Notes: a model not told the origin generated them from the letters alone. A stretch of 64,000 nt of DNA from Buchnera aphidicola (Floraphis choui) (GCA_039830045.1 CP140044.1:62001-126000), one strand, 5' to 3'. Positions 40,942 to 52,046 are shown, counted from the first letter of the stretch. A program made the numbers and translations.

Positions 40942-42009
40942 GTGGATAAAAATGTTTTATTTATTGATCGAGATGGAACTTTAATTTCAGAACCTGTTAA
41001 AACTTTTCAAGTAGATGACATACATAAATTGATATTTGAAAAAGATGTTATTTCAACTTTAGTAGAATTAAAAAATTTTGGTTATGTTTTTGTTATGATA
41101 ACTAATCAAGATGGGTTAGGTTCTGAAAAGTTTCCTTTTTCTTCTTTTTCTATACCACATCAATTTATGATAAACGTTTTTTTATCACAAGGTATAGTAT
41201 TTGAAGATATTTTAATTTGTCCACATGAAGAAAGTTATAACTGCGATTGCCGAAAACCGAAATTAGGAATGGTCAAACACTGGTTACGTAAAAATAAATT
41301 AAATATAAAAAATAGTTATGTTATTGGTGATCGTTACTCAGATATGGAATTAGCAAAAAATATGGGATTATCTGGATTACACTATGGAAAGTATGGACAT
41401 ACGTGGAATTCAATTAAAATTAAATTAACAAATCACAATAGATACGCTTGTATCTTACGTAAAACAAATGAAACTGAAATTAGAGTAGAGGTATGGTTGG
41501 ATAAATTTGGTAATAATTTCATTGATACTAAGTTGCATTTTTTTAATCATATGTTAGATCAAATAGCTACTCATAGTAATATTAGAATGAAAATCATCTC
41601 TGATGGCGATATTAATGTTGACGATCATCATACAATAGAAGATGTTGGAATTGCTTTAGGAAAAGCTTTAAATCGAGCGTTAGGCAGTAAAATAGGTTTG
41701 AATAGATTTGGATTTATTTTACCAATGGACGAAAGTATTGGATTTTGTTTATTAGACATTTCTGGGCGTCCTTTTTTGAAATTTAAGTCTTGTTTTAAAT
41801 TTCAGTATTTAGGAGATATAAGTACAGAAATGATAGAACATTTTTTTAGGTCATTAGCATTTTCTATGAAAGTTACTTTACACTTAAAAAGTACAGGTAT
41901 AAATGATCATCATAGAGTTGAAAGTTTATTCAAAGCATTTGGAAGAACATTAAAGCAAGCTATTCATGTAAATGGGTTTGTTTTACCTAGTTCTAAAGGA
42001 TTATTATGA
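40942..42009 (+). CDS. hisB: Bifunctional histidinol-phosphatase / imidazoleglycerol-phosphate dehydratase
   Basis: A 355-residue two-domain enzyme, the same length as in E. coli. The N-terminal HAD phosphatase has [10 protein letters not shown] and a Cys/His zinc site ending in CDCRKPK; the C-terminal dehydratase, from about residue 165, has [20 protein letters not shown] and [14 protein letters not shown]. The start is GTG at 40942, preceded by AAGGAGGT (40931-40938), one of the best Shine-Dalgarno sequences in the window. An overlapping ATG two bases upstream is out of frame. The stop overlaps hisH (ATGA). Confidence 0.97.
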   Translation: MDKNVLFIDRDGTLISEPVKTFQVDDIHKLIFEKDVISTLVELKNFGYVFVMITNQDGLGSEKFPFSSFSIPHQFMINVFLSQGIVFEDILICPHEESYNCDCRKPKLGMVKHWLRKNKLNIKNSYVIGDRYSDMELAKNMGLSGLHYGKYGHTWNSIKIKLTNHNRYACILRKTNETEIRVEVWLDKFGNNFIDTKLHFFNHMLDQIATHSNIRMKIISDGDINVDDHHTIEDVGIALGKALNRALGSKIGLNRFGFILPMDESIGFCLLDISGRPFLKFKSCFKFQYLGDISTEMIEHFFRSLAFSMKVTLHLKSTGINDHHRVESLFKAFGRTLKQAIHVNGFVLPSSKGLL

Positions 42010-42599
42010 CGCGTGTAGTTATTATAAATACTGGTTGTGCTAATTTATCTTCTATAAAGTATGCTGTTTGTAGGTTAGGATATAATCCTATAATTAGCAC
42101 ATCTAAAGAAGATATATTAAATTCTAACAAAATGCTACTTCCTGGTGTAGGAACAGCGTATTCAGCAATGTGTATGTTAAAAAAATTAAATTTATTAAAT
42201 TTAATTAAAGATTATCAACAACCATTATTAGGAATTTGCTTAGGAATGCAATTATTATCTTCCTTTAGTAGTGAATCAAAAGGTACATATATGTTAAATA
42301 TCATAAATTCTCCTGTGTATCTTCTTAATTCTAATTCGTTACCTCTTCCTCATAATGGATGGAATAATGTAGAAATATGTACAAATAATATATTATTTCA
42401 TGGAATTGAAAATAATTCTAAATTTTATTTCTTACATAGTTATGCATTTTATATTAATAAATATACTATAGCAAAAACATTATATAATATTTATTTTAGT
42501 GCTGCTATACAAAAAAATAATTTTTTTGGAGTTCAATTTCATCCAGAAAAATCTGGAGAATTAGGATTAAAAGTATTAAAAAATTTTTTGGAGATATAA
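42006..42599 (+). CDS. hisH: Imidazole glycerol phosphate synthase, glutaminase subunit
   Basis: A 197-residue class I glutamine amidotransferase (E. coli 196) that supplies ammonia to HisF. The nucleophilic Cys is in [11 protein letters not shown] near residue 79; the His and Glu of the triad are in [10 protein letters not shown] near residues 177-186. The ATG overlaps the hisB stop. Confidence 0.96.
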   Translation: MTRVVIINTGCANLSSIKYAVCRLGYNPIISTSKEDILNSNKMLLPGVGTAYSAMCMLKKLNLLNLIKDYQQPLLGICLGMQLLSSFSSESKGTYMLNIINSPVYLLNSNSLPLPHNGWNNVEICTNNILFHGIENNSKFYFLHSYAFYINKYTIAKTLYNIYFSAAIQKNNFFGVQFHPEKSGELGLKVLKNFLEI

Positions 42600-42601
42600 A
42601 A

Positions 42602-43339
42602 TTGATTATACCGTCTATAGATTTAATTAATGGAAAAATTGTTAGGTTATATCAAGGAAAATATAATTGTAAAACTTTTTATGAAGATTATATCAATGAC
42701 ATAATATTAAATTATTATTCCCAAGGAGCTAGTACTATACATTTAGTAGATCTTGATGGAGCATTAGATCCTAAAAAAAAGCAAACTCACATTATTCAAG
42801 ATTTGTTGTCTTATTCTAATATTAGTTTACAAGTAGGAGGAGGAATTCGAAATTGTGAAGATGTAGATTTATTGTTTTCATTAGGTGTTAAGAGAATAGT
42901 CATTGGAACATCTGCGATAAAAACTCCAGAAAAAGTAAGCATGTGGCTAGAAAAATATGGAGGTGATGCTATTATACTAGCCTTAGACATAAATGTTTCT
43001 AGTAATGGCTGTAAAGACGTAGTAATTAATGCATGGAAAAATAGTTCTGGAATTAGTTTAGAAGAATTGATATACAAATTTTCTCCTTTAGGATTAAAGC
43101 ATGTTTTATGTACTGATGTATCTAAAGATGGAACATTATTGGGTCCTAATGTAAAACTGTATGAAGATATTTCTACTTCTTTTAGTCATATTCACTTTCA
43201 ATCTTCTGGTGGAATAGGATCTTTAAATGACATTGCTTCTATTAAAAAATCTGGAGTTAAAAGTGTAATTGTTGGCCGTGCTTTATTAGAAAAGAAATTT
43301 AGCTTAGTAGAGGCTATTAAATGTTGGCAAAACGAATAA
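42602..43339 (+). CDS. hisA: ProFAR isomerase HisA
   Basis: A 245-residue TIM-barrel enzyme, the same length as E. coli HisA, opening the ring of the aminoaldose intermediate. The two catalytic aspartates are in [14 protein letters not shown] (Asp7 region) and in [15 protein letters not shown] near residue 170. The start is TTG at 42602, since the family begins MIIP at that point and no ATG lies nearby. It overlaps hisF by 19 bases. Confidence 0.96.
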   Translation: MIIPSIDLINGKIVRLYQGKYNCKTFYEDYINDIILNYYSQGASTIHLVDLDGALDPKKKQTHIIQDLLSYSNISLQVGGGIRNCEDVDLLFSLGVKRIVIGTSAIKTPEKVSMWLEKYGGDAIILALDINVSSNGCKDVVINAWKNSSGISLEELIYKFSPLGLKHVLCTDVSKDGTLLGPNVKLYEDISTSFSHIHFQSSGGIGSLNDIASIKKSGVKSVIVGRALLEKKFSLVEAIKCWQNE

Positions 43340-44097
43340 TTCCGTGTTTAGATGTTAAATCAGGATTAGTAGTAAAAGGTATACAATTTAAAAATCATAA
43401 AATAGTAGGTGATATAATTTCATTAGCTAAATATTATACTGATCAAGGAGCTGATGAGTTAGTGTTTTATGATATTGAAGCTTCATCTAAAAACAAATTA
43501 TTAGATAAAAAATGGATTATAGAAATAGCAGAAATTATAAATATTCCGTTTTGTGTAGCAGGAGGAATAAAAAGCGTAGATGATGTTAAAGATATTTTGT
43601 CTTTTGGTGCAGATAAAATTTCTATTAATTCTCCAGCGTTATCAAATCCAAATTTGATTAGTCGTATTGCTGATAATTTTGGTACACAATGTGTAGTTGT
43701 AGGAATAGACTCATGGTTTGATAAAGAAAGTAATAATTATCTAGTATACCAATATACTGGGAGTGAAAATAGAATAATACAAACTAAATGGAATACTTTC
43801 GAATGGATAAAAAAAGTACAAGAATTAGGAGCTGGTGAAATAGTATTAAATGTCATGAATAAAGATGGAATGAATAATGGATATGATTTACAACAATTGA
43901 AGTTAGCAAGAGAAATATGCTATATCCCGTTAATTGCTTCAGGTGGTGCAGGGAAATTAGAACATTTTTACGATGTTTTCTATGAATCTAAAGTTGATGG
44001 TGCGTTAGCTGCTTCTGTATTTCATGAAAATAAGATAAGTATAAAAATACTCAAAAATTTTTTAATCGATAAGGGTTTAGAAATTAGGAAATGTTAA
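43321..44097 (+). CDS. hisF: Imidazole glycerol phosphate synthase, cyclase subunit
   Basis: A 258-residue TIM-barrel enzyme, the same length as E. coli HisF, partner of HisH. Catalytic aspartates are in [16 protein letters not shown] (Asp11) and [17 protein letters not shown] near residue 183. It starts inside hisA and overlaps hisI by 7 bases, so the last genes of the operon are all translationally linked. Confidence 0.97.
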   Translation: MLAKRIIPCLDVKSGLVVKGIQFKNHKIVGDIISLAKYYTDQGADELVFYDIEASSKNKLLDKKWIIEIAEIINIPFCVAGGIKSVDDVKDILSFGADKISINSPALSNPNLISRIADNFGTQCVVVGIDSWFDKESNNYLVYQYTGSENRIIQTKWNTFEWIKKVQELGAGEIVLNVMNKDGMNNGYDLQQLKLAREICYIPLIASGGAGKLEHFYDVFYESKVDGALAASVFHENKISIKILKNFLIDKGLEIRKC

Positions 44098-44702
44098 ATA
44101 AAATAAATGTTCGTGATATCAATTGGAAAAAAGTTAATGATATGCTTCCTGTTATTGTTCAACATAATACTTATGGTGTAGTTTTGATGCATGGAATGAT
44201 GAATCAACAAGCTTTTCTAACAACATGTGAAAAAAAATATGTTACTTTTTATTCACGTACAAAAAAACGATTATGGACTAAAGGAGAGATGTCTGGAAAT
44301 TATTTACAAGTAATAGATATGGTTCTTGATTGTGATAAAGATTCATTATTAATTTTAGCAATACCACAAGGTAATACATGTCATTTAGACAATGTAAGTT
44401 GTTTTAATTCGGTTTATTCAGATTTAACCTTTTTTTATAATCTTGAAAATTTATTAAAATCTAAAAAAATTCATTGTTCTAAAAATTCTTATACTTCAAA
44501 ATTGCATAGTATGGGAGTAAATAGAATATCTCAAAAAGTTGCTGAAGAAGCAGTAGAAGCAGTTATTGCAGCTGTTACTAACAATAAGGTAGAATTTATT
44601 AATGAAGTTACTGATTTAATTTATCATTTACTAGTATTATTACATCATCATGATTTAGATTTTAACACAATCGTAACTAATTTGAAAAAAAGAAGTAAAT
44701 GA
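44091..44702 (+). CDS. hisI: Bifunctional PR-AMP cyclohydrolase / PR-ATP pyrophosphatase
   Basis: A 203-residue fusion, the same length as E. coli HisI (also called HisIE), for the second and third steps of histidine synthesis. The cyclohydrolase part has [21 protein letters not shown] and zinc ligands in DCDKD and [12 protein letters not shown]; the pyrophosphatase part, from about residue 115, has [15 protein letters not shown] and [10 protein letters not shown]. Last gene of the his operon. Confidence 0.96.
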   Translation: MLNKINVRDINWKKVNDMLPVIVQHNTYGVVLMHGMMNQQAFLTTCEKKYVTFYSRTKKRLWTKGEMSGNYLQVIDMVLDCDKDSLLILAIPQGNTCHLDNVSCFNSVYSDLTFFYNLENLLKSKKIHCSKNSYTSKLHSMGVNRISQKVAEEAVEAVIAAVTNNKVEFINEVTDLIYHLLVLLHHHDLDFNTIVTNLKKRSK

Positions 44703-44812
44703 AAATATAGTAAAATACAAAATAGTTGATGATACTTTCTAGGGTATTATTTATAAATTAAAATTAGCATTTTGAAATGTGTATTAATATTAATTCAATT
44801 GAGATGAATAGA

Positions 44813-46219
44813 ATGAAAAAAAATCAAATTGGTATTATAGGAATGGCGGTAATGGGTAGAAATTTAGCTTTAAATATAGAACGTAATGGATATACTGTTT
44901 CGATATTCAATCGATCGTCTGAAGTTACTAAAAAGTTTGTTTCTGATAATGTTGGAAAAAACATATTTCCTTTTTTTTCAATTGAAGAGTTTATTAAGTC
45001 TTTAAAAATACCTCGATGTATCTTTTTGATGATTAAATCAGGAGCACCTATCGATGCAATTATCGCATTAATGAAAAAATATTTGTGTAAAGGAGATATC
45101 ATTATTGATGGGGGTAATACTTTTTATAAAGATACTATACGTCGTAGTAATGAATTATTTAAAGAAGGATTAAATTTGATAGGAGCAGGTATTTCAGGAG
45201 GTGAAGAGGGTGCGTTGTATGGTCCTTCTATTATGCCCGGAGGACAAAGAGAGGCTTATGATTTTGTTGCTCCTATGTTGAAAAAAATTTCTGCACAATT
45301 TAAAAGAAAGCCTTGTGTTAGTTATATTGGTACCGATGGATCTGGACATTATGTTAAGATGGTCCATAATGGTATTGAGTATAGTGATATGCAATTAATA
45401 GCAGAATCATATTTTTTAATAAAAAATATATTGAAAATAGACAATGATGAATTATCTAATATATTTCTTAAGTGGAATCAAGGAGAATTAGATAGTTATT
45501 TAATTTCAATTACTATAGATATTTTAGTTAAAAAAGATTGCAATGATAATTATATATTGGATTACATTTTAGATGAAGCTAGTAATAAAGGAACGGGAAC
45601 ATGGGCTACTAAAAGTGCATTAGATCTTAATGAACCATTGACTTTGATAACTGAATCAGTTTTTTTTCGATATTTATCTTCATTAAAATCACAACGTTTA
45701 TTAGCTTCAAAAATATTATCCGGACCAATCGAATCTAACCTATCGCATGATAAGTCAGATTTTATTGAGAAAGTCCGACAAGCTCTTTATTTAGGAAAAA
45801 TTATATCTTATTCCCAAGGATTTTCACAGTTAAATAGTGCTTCTAAAAAATATAATTGGAATTTGAACTGTTCAGAAATAGCTAGAATATTTCAATCTGG
45901 ATGTATTATCCGTGCTAAACTCTTAAAGTATATTAATCAAGAATATTTAGAAAATAAAAATGTTATTAATCTATTATTAACTTCTTATTTTAAAAATATT
46001 GCTAATAGTTACCATAATTCATTACGATATATTGTATCTATTGCTATTAATTTTGGAATTCCAGTACCTGCATTATCATCTGCTATTGCATATTTTGACT
46101 GTTATCGATCTGCGCATTTGCCTGCAAATTTAATTCAAGCTCAAAGAGATTATTTTGGAGCGCATAGATATAAGAAAATTGGAAATTTTAATTTTTTTCA
46201 TACTAATTGGAAAAAATAA
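44813..46219 (+). CDS. gnd: 6-phosphogluconate dehydrogenase, decarboxylating
   Basis: A 468-residue enzyme, the same length as E. coli Gnd, giving ribulose-5-phosphate and NADPH. The ATG at 44813 puts the nucleotide-binding [17 protein letters not shown] at the expected distance from the N terminus; an in-frame ATG at 44777 would add 12 atypical residues. Catalytic and substrate segments: [41 protein letters not shown] and a C-terminal [11 protein letters not shown]. The gene next to it, dcd, is decayed. Confidence 0.96.
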   Translation: MKKNQIGIIGMAVMGRNLALNIERNGYTVSIFNRSSEVTKKFVSDNVGKNIFPFFSIEEFIKSLKIPRCIFLMIKSGAPIDAIIALMKKYLCKGDIIIDGGNTFYKDTIRRSNELFKEGLNLIGAGISGGEEGALYGPSIMPGGQREAYDFVAPMLKKISAQFKRKPCVSYIGTDGSGHYVKMVHNGIEYSDMQLIAESYFLIKNILKIDNDELSNIFLKWNQGELDSYLISITIDILVKKDCNDNYILDYILDEASNKGTGTWATKSALDLNEPLTLITESVFFRYLSSLKSQRLLASKILSGPIESNLSHDKSDFIEKVRQALYLGKIISYSQGFSQLNSASKKYNWNLNCSEIARIFQSGCIIRAKLLKYINQEYLENKNVINLLLTSYFKNIANSYHNSLRYIVSIAINFGIPVPALSSAIAYFDCYRSAHLPANLIQAQRDYFGAHRYKKIGNFNFFHTNWKK

Positions 46220-46330
46220 TAATGTACTAAGAATAAAACACTACATTTTATATCATATGTCTTTGTTTTATAACGCAATTAAATTTATATTCGTTTTTAT
46301 ATAATTAAATAACATTATAAAGTTATTTTA

Positions 46331-46880
46331 ATGAGATTGAGTGATAGAGATATTAAAACATGGTTATAAAAAGCTAATAATTATACCTGTTCCATATACA
46401 AAATTAATTCATGGAGTACCTATTGATATTCGCCTAGGAAATAAATTTTGTACTTTTTGTAAAAATAAAGGTCAGTGTATTGATTTAAGTAAATCAAAAA
46501 ATTAAACTTCCTTAATATTGACAAGAATTATGAGTAAAAAAATTGTACCTCATCATAAAGCATTTTTATTGAACTCGGATCATTAGTATTACAGTTACTT
46601 TCGATAGAATCATTATTCCAAATGATTGAATAGGTTTTGGATAGATGGCTACTCGTCTTTAGCATGTTTGGGATTGATGATATATGTTGCTTCGTATTGT
46701 ATAGATTCAGGATGAAGTGGAAATATTGTTTTAGAGTATTTCAATTCTGGAAACATTATTATTATCATTGTATTCAGGAATGATAATAGCAGCGTTGAGT
46801 TTCAAAGCGTTATCTAGTACTTCTATAAAATTATATAATATAAGAAAAATGTTAAGTATTTTGGTTAAAATAGTGTGATA
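46331..46880 (+). pseudogene. dcd: Decayed dCTP deaminase gene
   Basis: Pieces of Dcd can be read in order but in different frames. MRLSDRDIKTWL at 46331-46366 is followed by a stop at 46367. KLIIIPVPYTKLIHGVPIDIRLGNKFCTF at 46371-46505 is in another frame and ends in a stop. DGYSSLACLGLMIYVASYCIDSG then meets a TGA, followed by SGNIVLEYFNSG. LLLSLYSGMIIAALSFKALSS, in a third frame, runs to about 46822. Poor remnants continue to about 46880. At least four stops and two frame changes rule out a working dCTP deaminase. Position after gnd and before metG suggests an ancestral dcd. dUMP would have to come from dUTP instead. Confidence 0.92.
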
Positions 46881-47191
46881 TTAAGTAAAATATATAAGAA
46901 TTAAATAGAATTACATTGAAATAGTGTATTTTTAAAATGTAATAAATATTTATATAATTTTATGAAATATAAATATATTTATAAATACTTTTATATAAAA
47001 ATTATCATTATAAATGATCTTTTATTTTATTATATTATGATACGTTTAGAAAAATTAATTTTTAATATTTATTAAAATAGTTATATACTTATAGTTTTTG
47101 TTATGTATAATATTTTCAATGTTTTCATTATTCGTGCATATTAATAATAGTATTATTTTATTTAGTATTGCATACAAATTAATAATTGTTG

Positions 47192-48826
47192 ATGTATTAT
47201 GATAAAAAAAAAATTTTAGTAACTTGTGCTTTGCCATATGCTAATGGCCCAATTCATATTGGGCATATATTAGAACATATTCAAGCTGATATTTGGGTAC
47301 GTTATAAAAGAATGAAAGGTCATGAAGTATGGTTTATTTGCGCAGATGATGCACATGGCACTCCAATTTTGTTAAAATCCAAACAACTTGGAATAGATCC
47401 AGAAAAAATGATTTCTTCTATTAATAGTGAACATATTAGAGATTTTTTAAAATTTAATATAAATCATGATAATTACTATTCTACACATAGTCCAGAAAAC
47501 TTGTTTTTTTTAAGAAAAATATATAAACGTTTAGAAAAAAAAGGATTAATTCATAAAAGAATTATATCTCAATTTTTTGATTGTGAAAATAATATTTTTT
47601 TACCTGATCGTTTTGTAAAAGGGTCATGTCCTATTTGTTTGGCTAAGGAACAATATGGTGATCATTGTGAAAAATGTGGAAGAATATATTCTGCTTCTGA
47701 GTTGATTAACCCAAAATCGGTTTTGTCAGACATTCGACCTGTATTAAAGGATTCATTACATTTTTTCTTTAATTTACCTTATTTTAGTTCTATGTTAAAA
47801 TCTTGGATTTCTTCTGGAGTATTAGAGTGTTCTGTAGTTAAAAAAATTATGGAATGGTTTAAAATTGGGTTAAGAGAATGGGATATTTCAAGAGATAGCC
47901 CATATTTTGGATTTAATATTCCTGGATTTTTAGACAAATATTTTTATGTTTGGTTAGATGCCCCTATTGGATATATTAGTACTTTTAAAAATTTATGTGA
48001 TAAAAAACCTAATTTAATTTTTAATGATTTTTGGAAAAAAGATTCAAAGAACGAGTTATATCATTTTATTGGAAAGGATATTATATATTTTCATAGTTTG
48101 TTTTGGCCAGCAATATTAGAAGGAAGTAATTTTCGAAAGCCTACTAAAATTTTTGTTCATGGTCATGTCACTATTAATGGACTTAAAATTTCTAAGTCTA
48201 GGGGATCTATTTTTTCAGTAGATAATTGGATTAAAAATTTAGATTCAGATAGTTTAAGATATTACTATGCTACTAAAATTTCATCAAAAATCCAAGATAT
48301 TGAAATCAATCTTGAAAATTTTGTACAAAAATTTAATTCTGATATTATTAATAAAATAGTTAATTTAGCGTCAAGAACCGCATATTTTTTATCTAATAAA
48401 TTTAATTGCTATTTATCTAAAAATATTGATGATAAAATTTTGTATAGTTCGTTTATTGGTAATACAAAAGAAGTAGAATCTTATTTAGAAAAAAGCGAAT
48501 TTAATTTAGCTATTGTTGTTATCATGAAGTGTGCAGATATAGCTAATAGTTATATTGATGAAAAAAAACCATGGATAATGATTAAAAATATTAAAGAATA
48601 TAATAATCTTCATAATATATGTACTACAGGAATAAATTTTTTTAGAATATTAATGACATGGTTAAAACCTGTTATGCCTGATTTAGCTAAAAGAACTGAA
48701 TCTTTTTTAAAAATTAAGTTAACGTGGAATAATATTTATTGTCCTCTTATAAATCACAAAATTTCTGTTTTTAAGCCGTTGTGTTCGAGACTTAATAAAT
48801 CTCAATTAGATTTTACTATTTCTTAA
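47192..48826 (+). CDS. metG: Methionyl-tRNA synthetase, short form
   Basis: A 544-residue class I synthetase; E. coli MetG has 677. Present: ANGPIHIGHILEHIQADI (HIGH motif, residues 18-35), the zinc knuckle CPICLAKEQYGDHCEKCG near residues 146-163, the KMSKS motif as GLKISKSRGS near 332 and the helical anticodon-binding domain. The C-terminal dimerisation and tRNA-binding domain of E. coli MetG is absent; the truncated E. coli core is known to be active. The ATG at 47192 is chosen over two preceding TTG codons. A run of ten A at 47204-47213 lies in frame right after the start and makes this gene sensitive to slippage. Confidence 0.95.
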   Translation: MYYDKKKILVTCALPYANGPIHIGHILEHIQADIWVRYKRMKGHEVWFICADDAHGTPILLKSKQLGIDPEKMISSINSEHIRDFLKFNINHDNYYSTHSPENLFFLRKIYKRLEKKGLIHKRIISQFFDCENNIFLPDRFVKGSCPICLAKEQYGDHCEKCGRIYSASELINPKSVLSDIRPVLKDSLHFFFNLPYFSSMLKSWISSGVLECSVVKKIMEWFKIGLREWDISRDSPYFGFNIPGFLDKYFYVWLDAPIGYISTFKNLCDKKPNLIFNDFWKKDSKNELYHFIGKDIIYFHSLFWPAILEGSNFRKPTKIFVHGHVTINGLKISKSRGSIFSVDNWIKNLDSDSLRYYYATKISSKIQDIEINLENFVQKFNSDIINKIVNLASRTAYFLSNKFNCYLSKNIDDKILYSSFIGNTKEVESYLEKSEFNLAIVVIMKCADIANSYIDEKKPWIMIKNIKEYNNLHNICTTGINFFRILMTWLKPVMPDLAKRTESFLKIKLTWNNIYCPLINHKISVFKPLCSRLNKSQLDFTIS

Positions 48827-48828
48827 AT

Positions 48829-48859
48829 AAAATATATTTTAATTATTAAAATATATTTT
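48829..48859. terminator. A-T hairpin between convergent metG and tilS
   Basis: AAAATATATTTT occurs at 48829-48840 and again at 48848-48859; the unit is self-complementary, so the two copies form a 12-bp stem with a 7-base loop, followed on the plus strand by T. It sits just after the metG stop and before the tilS end. Being pure A-T, it could be chance in such a genome. Confidence 0.35.
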
Positions 48860-48897
48860 TTAACTTTTATAAAATTTGCAATGATTGATTTTTTATG

Positions 48898-50214
48898 TTA
48901 TTTAGTATTTATGTTATTTATCCACGATAAACTCCATTGATTGCGTTGATTTTGTTCATCATAGTTTTTTGTAATTACATTGAATATTCCTAATGCACTT
49001 ATTAAATTATTATTATAAAATAGCAGAGGGATATTATTTCGATCCCATGGAGCAATTCTGTTCTCTTTCCATATTTGTTTAATTAGTTTTCTTTTTGTAT
49101 GATTTTGAATTAAAAATTTTCCTGAAATTTGAAAGCGAATATTGATTATTTCATTATTTTTGGGATAAGGAACTTTAATTCCAAATTGGTTTTGGACAAT
49201 AAATCCTAAATTGTTAGGTAGTTTTAAATCATTCCAAGGTCGATGCCATATCAAAATTAAATTTTTTATACAAGGTGAAATATTTATAAAATATAAATAA
49301 TTCCTATATCGTTTTATTTCATAGTTATTAATTTTTATTTTTGCTTTAGAATCTGGTTTAGACAAAATAATTTCATAATATATATTTTTTATAATTTTAT
49401 ATGAAGGCATAGTATTATTATTAATTTTAATCCATGTCCTTAGTAAGGAATTTCTCATTTCTGGTTGAATTTTTTGGAAATTTTTAATGTTTAGAATAGA
49501 ATTAGATATAAGGTATTGATTAAGTTTTTTATTTATTATAGAGTCTAAAATATTTTTTTCTTGCTTTAAAATAAATGCACTATTTGCACATTTTTTAATA
49601 AAACTTGGCCATCTTCGTATAAGTAATGGTAGTATTTTATGTCGTAAAAAATTTCTGTCATAAGTAGTATTATAATTACTATCATCTTTAATCCAATGTA
49701 TTTTGTTTTTAGTCATCCAGGATTTTATTTTAGATCTAGTAATATGTAATAATGGCCTAATAATTGTGTTTTTGTTAAATAATTTACTTTCATATGACAT
49801 TCCACTTAAACCAGTAATGCCACTACCTCTTTTTAAAGCTAACAAAAAAGTTTCACATTGATCATTTAAATTATGAGCTATTAAAATAGTTTCTTGTGGA
49901 TGTGCTTCTGCATATATCATTTTATATCGCTGTAGTCTAGCATTTGCTTCTATTCCTATTTTTTTTTTATTTATTATAACTTTTTTTATTATTAAAGGAA
50001 TATCATATTTTTTACATGTTTTTTTACAATGTTCACTCCATTGATTTGAATTTCTATTTAGTTGATGATTTATGTGAATTGCTCTAAATTTTATCTCTTT
50101 TTTAATTTTTATTATTTTTAATAATTGATAAAACAGGAAAGTAGAGTCTAAGCCTCCACTATATGATAATAAGAACGAACATTTCATTGTTTTTTCTATG
50201 TATTTTATAATCAT
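48898..50214 (-). CDS. tilS: tRNA(Ile)-lysidine synthase
   Basis: A 438-residue enzyme (E. coli 432) that changes C34 of the CAU-anticodon isoleucine tRNA to lysidine, so it reads AUA, a codon much used in this genome. The PP-loop is SYSGGLDST at residues 17-25; HNLNDQCETFLLALKRGSG near 112-130 and NYDRNFLRHKILP-type sequence near 185 are conserved. The central and C-terminal substrate-binding domains are present. It lies next to tRNA-Val(GAC). Confidence 0.95.
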   Translation of the reverse strand: MIIKYIEKTMKCSFLLSYSGGLDSTFLFYQLLKIIKIKKEIKFRAIHINHQLNRNSNQWSEHCKKTCKKYDIPLIIKKVIINKKKIGIEANARLQRYKMIYAEAHPQETILIAHNLNDQCETFLLALKRGSGITGLSGMSYESKLFNKNTIIRPLLHITRSKIKSWMTKNKIHWIKDDSNYNTTYDRNFLRHKILPLLIRRWPSFIKKCANSAFILKQEKNILDSIINKKLNQYLISNSILNIKNFQKIQPEMRNSLLRTWIKINNNTMPSYKIIKNIYYEIILSKPDSKAKIKINNYEIKRYRNYLYFINISPCIKNLILIWHRPWNDLKLPNNLGFIVQNQFGIKVPYPKNNEIINIRFQISGKFLIQNHTKRKLIKQIWKENRIAPWDRNNIPLLFYNNNLISALGIFNVITKNYDEQNQRNQWSLSWINNINTK

Positions 50215-50270
50215 ATATCTAATAAGTAATGTAAAATAGTGAAATTAAAATTCATTCTAATATATCTTAA

Positions 50271-50345
50271 TGTGTCCGAGTGGATTTGAACCACTGGCCT
50301 CTACCTTGTCATGGTAGTACTCTAAACCAACTGAGCTACGGACAC
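50271..50345 (-). tRNA. tRNA-Val (anticodon GAC)
   Basis: A 75-base cloverleaf on the minus strand: acceptor GTGTCCG/CGGACAC, anticodon stem CTACC/GGTAG with loop ATGACAA (anticodon GAC), T arm with GTTCAAATCC. It resembles E. coli valV. The D loop has one base more than E. coli (GGTTTA against GGTTA). CCA is not encoded. E. coli also has its GAC valine tRNAs beside mdtK and ribC. Confidence 0.94.
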
Positions 50346-50415
50346 AATATAATAAAATATTATAATATTATATATAATTTTTTTTATTTTAAAATAAAAA
50401 AATTAAATAAAATTT

Positions 50416-51771
50416 TTATATTTTTTTAAAAAGTGTTTGAATAGACAATATTCTATATAAGATCATTAAAGATGATGTAGCCAATGCTATAAGAATTCCT
50501 ATCCAAAACCCAGTTGCTCCTATTTTTGGAATAATTATATCAGTTAATGCTAGCAAATAACCGATAGGAAAACCAAATATCCAATAGGATATACATGTAA
50601 TGATAAAAATTGTATGAGTGTCTTTATAACTTCTTAAGATTCCGTTTCCTATAATTTGAAAGAAATCAAATATTTGATACATTGCAGCAATTATTATTAT
50701 TTTTTCAGTTTGTTTTATAATAAGATTGTCTGTAGTATATAAAGCTATTATTTTATGATAAAATAAAAAAATAGATATCGTAATTATAGTAGACAAAATA
50801 AATCCCATGGTTTGTGAAGATATGATAATAGTAGAAATTTTATTTAAGTTTTTTTTTCCTAAATAAAATCCAATACGAATACTGGTCGCAGTTCCAATTG
50901 AAAGTGGAAGAATAAAAATAAATGAACTGATGCTTAAAACAATTTGATGTGCAACAATTTGAGAAATATCTAAAGATGCTATCAGTAATGTTATTAATGT
51001 AAACAATGTAACTTCAAAAAATAGTGATAATGCAATGGGTAATCCTATTTTTAATAAGTTCCAAATTATTTTAAAATCAGGAAAATATTTGTGATTTCTC
51101 GAATATACTATGTTATATATATCAATATCGTTTTTAGTTATTATTTTCATAAAGATAAACATAAACCAATAAACGATAATTACTGAGAGTGCGCATCCTA
51201 TATTTTTAAAGTAAAATGATAATATTTGTTTATATACTAATAAATAGCTTATTATTATGTTTAAAATTAATCCTATTAATCCTGAAATCATAGCTGGTTT
51301 AGGTTTTAAAAATCCTTCACATTGGTTTTGTATTACTTGAAAATATAAATATCCAGGAGTACTCCATAACAAAACTCTAATGTAATTAATACTTTTTTTT
51401 TCTATAATTGGATTAATGTCTTTCATAATATTAATAATATAATTAGCATTCCACAAAATAATCATAATAATTATTGAAATAAATGTAGCTAGCCAATATG
51501 CATTTATGATTTGATTTGGAATATTATTTTTTTGTTCTGATCCGTTCATATATGATACAATAGGCACTAAAGATAATAATAATCCATGTCCAAACAAAAT
51601 AATTGGATACCAAATTGATATTCCAATTGATATAGCAGCTATATCAGTATTGTTTAGTGATCCCATCATAATACTATTAATAAATCCCATACTCATTTGC
51701 GATATTTGCGCTAACATAATAGGAATAGTAAGTTGTAACAATATTTTTATTTCTTTTAAATATTTGTTCAT
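50416..51771 (-). CDS. mdtK: MATE-family multidrug efflux transporter MdtK (NorM)
   Basis: A 451-residue membrane protein (E. coli 457) with about twelve hydrophobic segments. The start MNKYLKEIKILLQLTIPIMLAQISQMSMGFINSIMMG matches the first helix of MATE antiporters, which expel cationic compounds in exchange for Na+ or H+. One of few general exporters one would expect to survive in such a small genome; its natural substrate here is unknown. It is divergent from ribC. Confidence 0.93.
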   Translation of the reverse strand: MNKYLKEIKILLQLTIPIMLAQISQMSMGFINSIMMGSLNNTDIAAISIGISIWYPIILFGHGLLLSLVPIVSYMNGSEQKNNIPNQIINAYWLATFISIIIMIILWNANYIINIMKDINPIIEKKSINYIRVLLWSTPGYLYFQVIQNQCEGFLKPKPAMISGLIGLILNIIISYLLVYKQILSFYFKNIGCALSVIIVYWFMFIFMKIITKNDIDIYNIVYSRNHKYFPDFKIIWNLLKIGLPIALSLFFEVTLFTLITLLIASLDISQIVAHQIVLSISSFIFILPLSIGTATSIRIGFYLGKKNLNKISTIIISSQTMGFILSTIITISIFLFYHKIIALYTTDNLIIKQTEKIIIIAAMYQIFDFFQIIGNGILRSYKDTHTIFIITCISYWIFGFPIGYLLALTDIIIPKIGATGFWIGILIALATSSLMILYRILSIQTLFKKI

Positions 51772-52046
51772 TCCTAACCTTTTAGTGTGGTATTTTATTT
51801 TTTATAGAATTTTAAAATATAAATTGCTTAGTTATCTTGTTATTCTATATTTTTTATATTACAAAAAGTAATGAGTTCATAGTTTATAAATATTTTTAAT
51901 TTTTTAGATTTCAATTTAGAATTAGTATAAATGTGTTTGTATTAAAATATAATTAATATTAATTTAATAAATTAAAAATATTTATTTTGAATAGTATTTT
52001 GTTATTTTATAATAGTTTTATTTATACTTAATTATTTAAGGTTTTT

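Noticed and set aside
46331..46505. Short open segments after gnd as new small genes
   Set aside because: Their translations align in order with dCTP deaminase, so they are fragments of one pseudogene.
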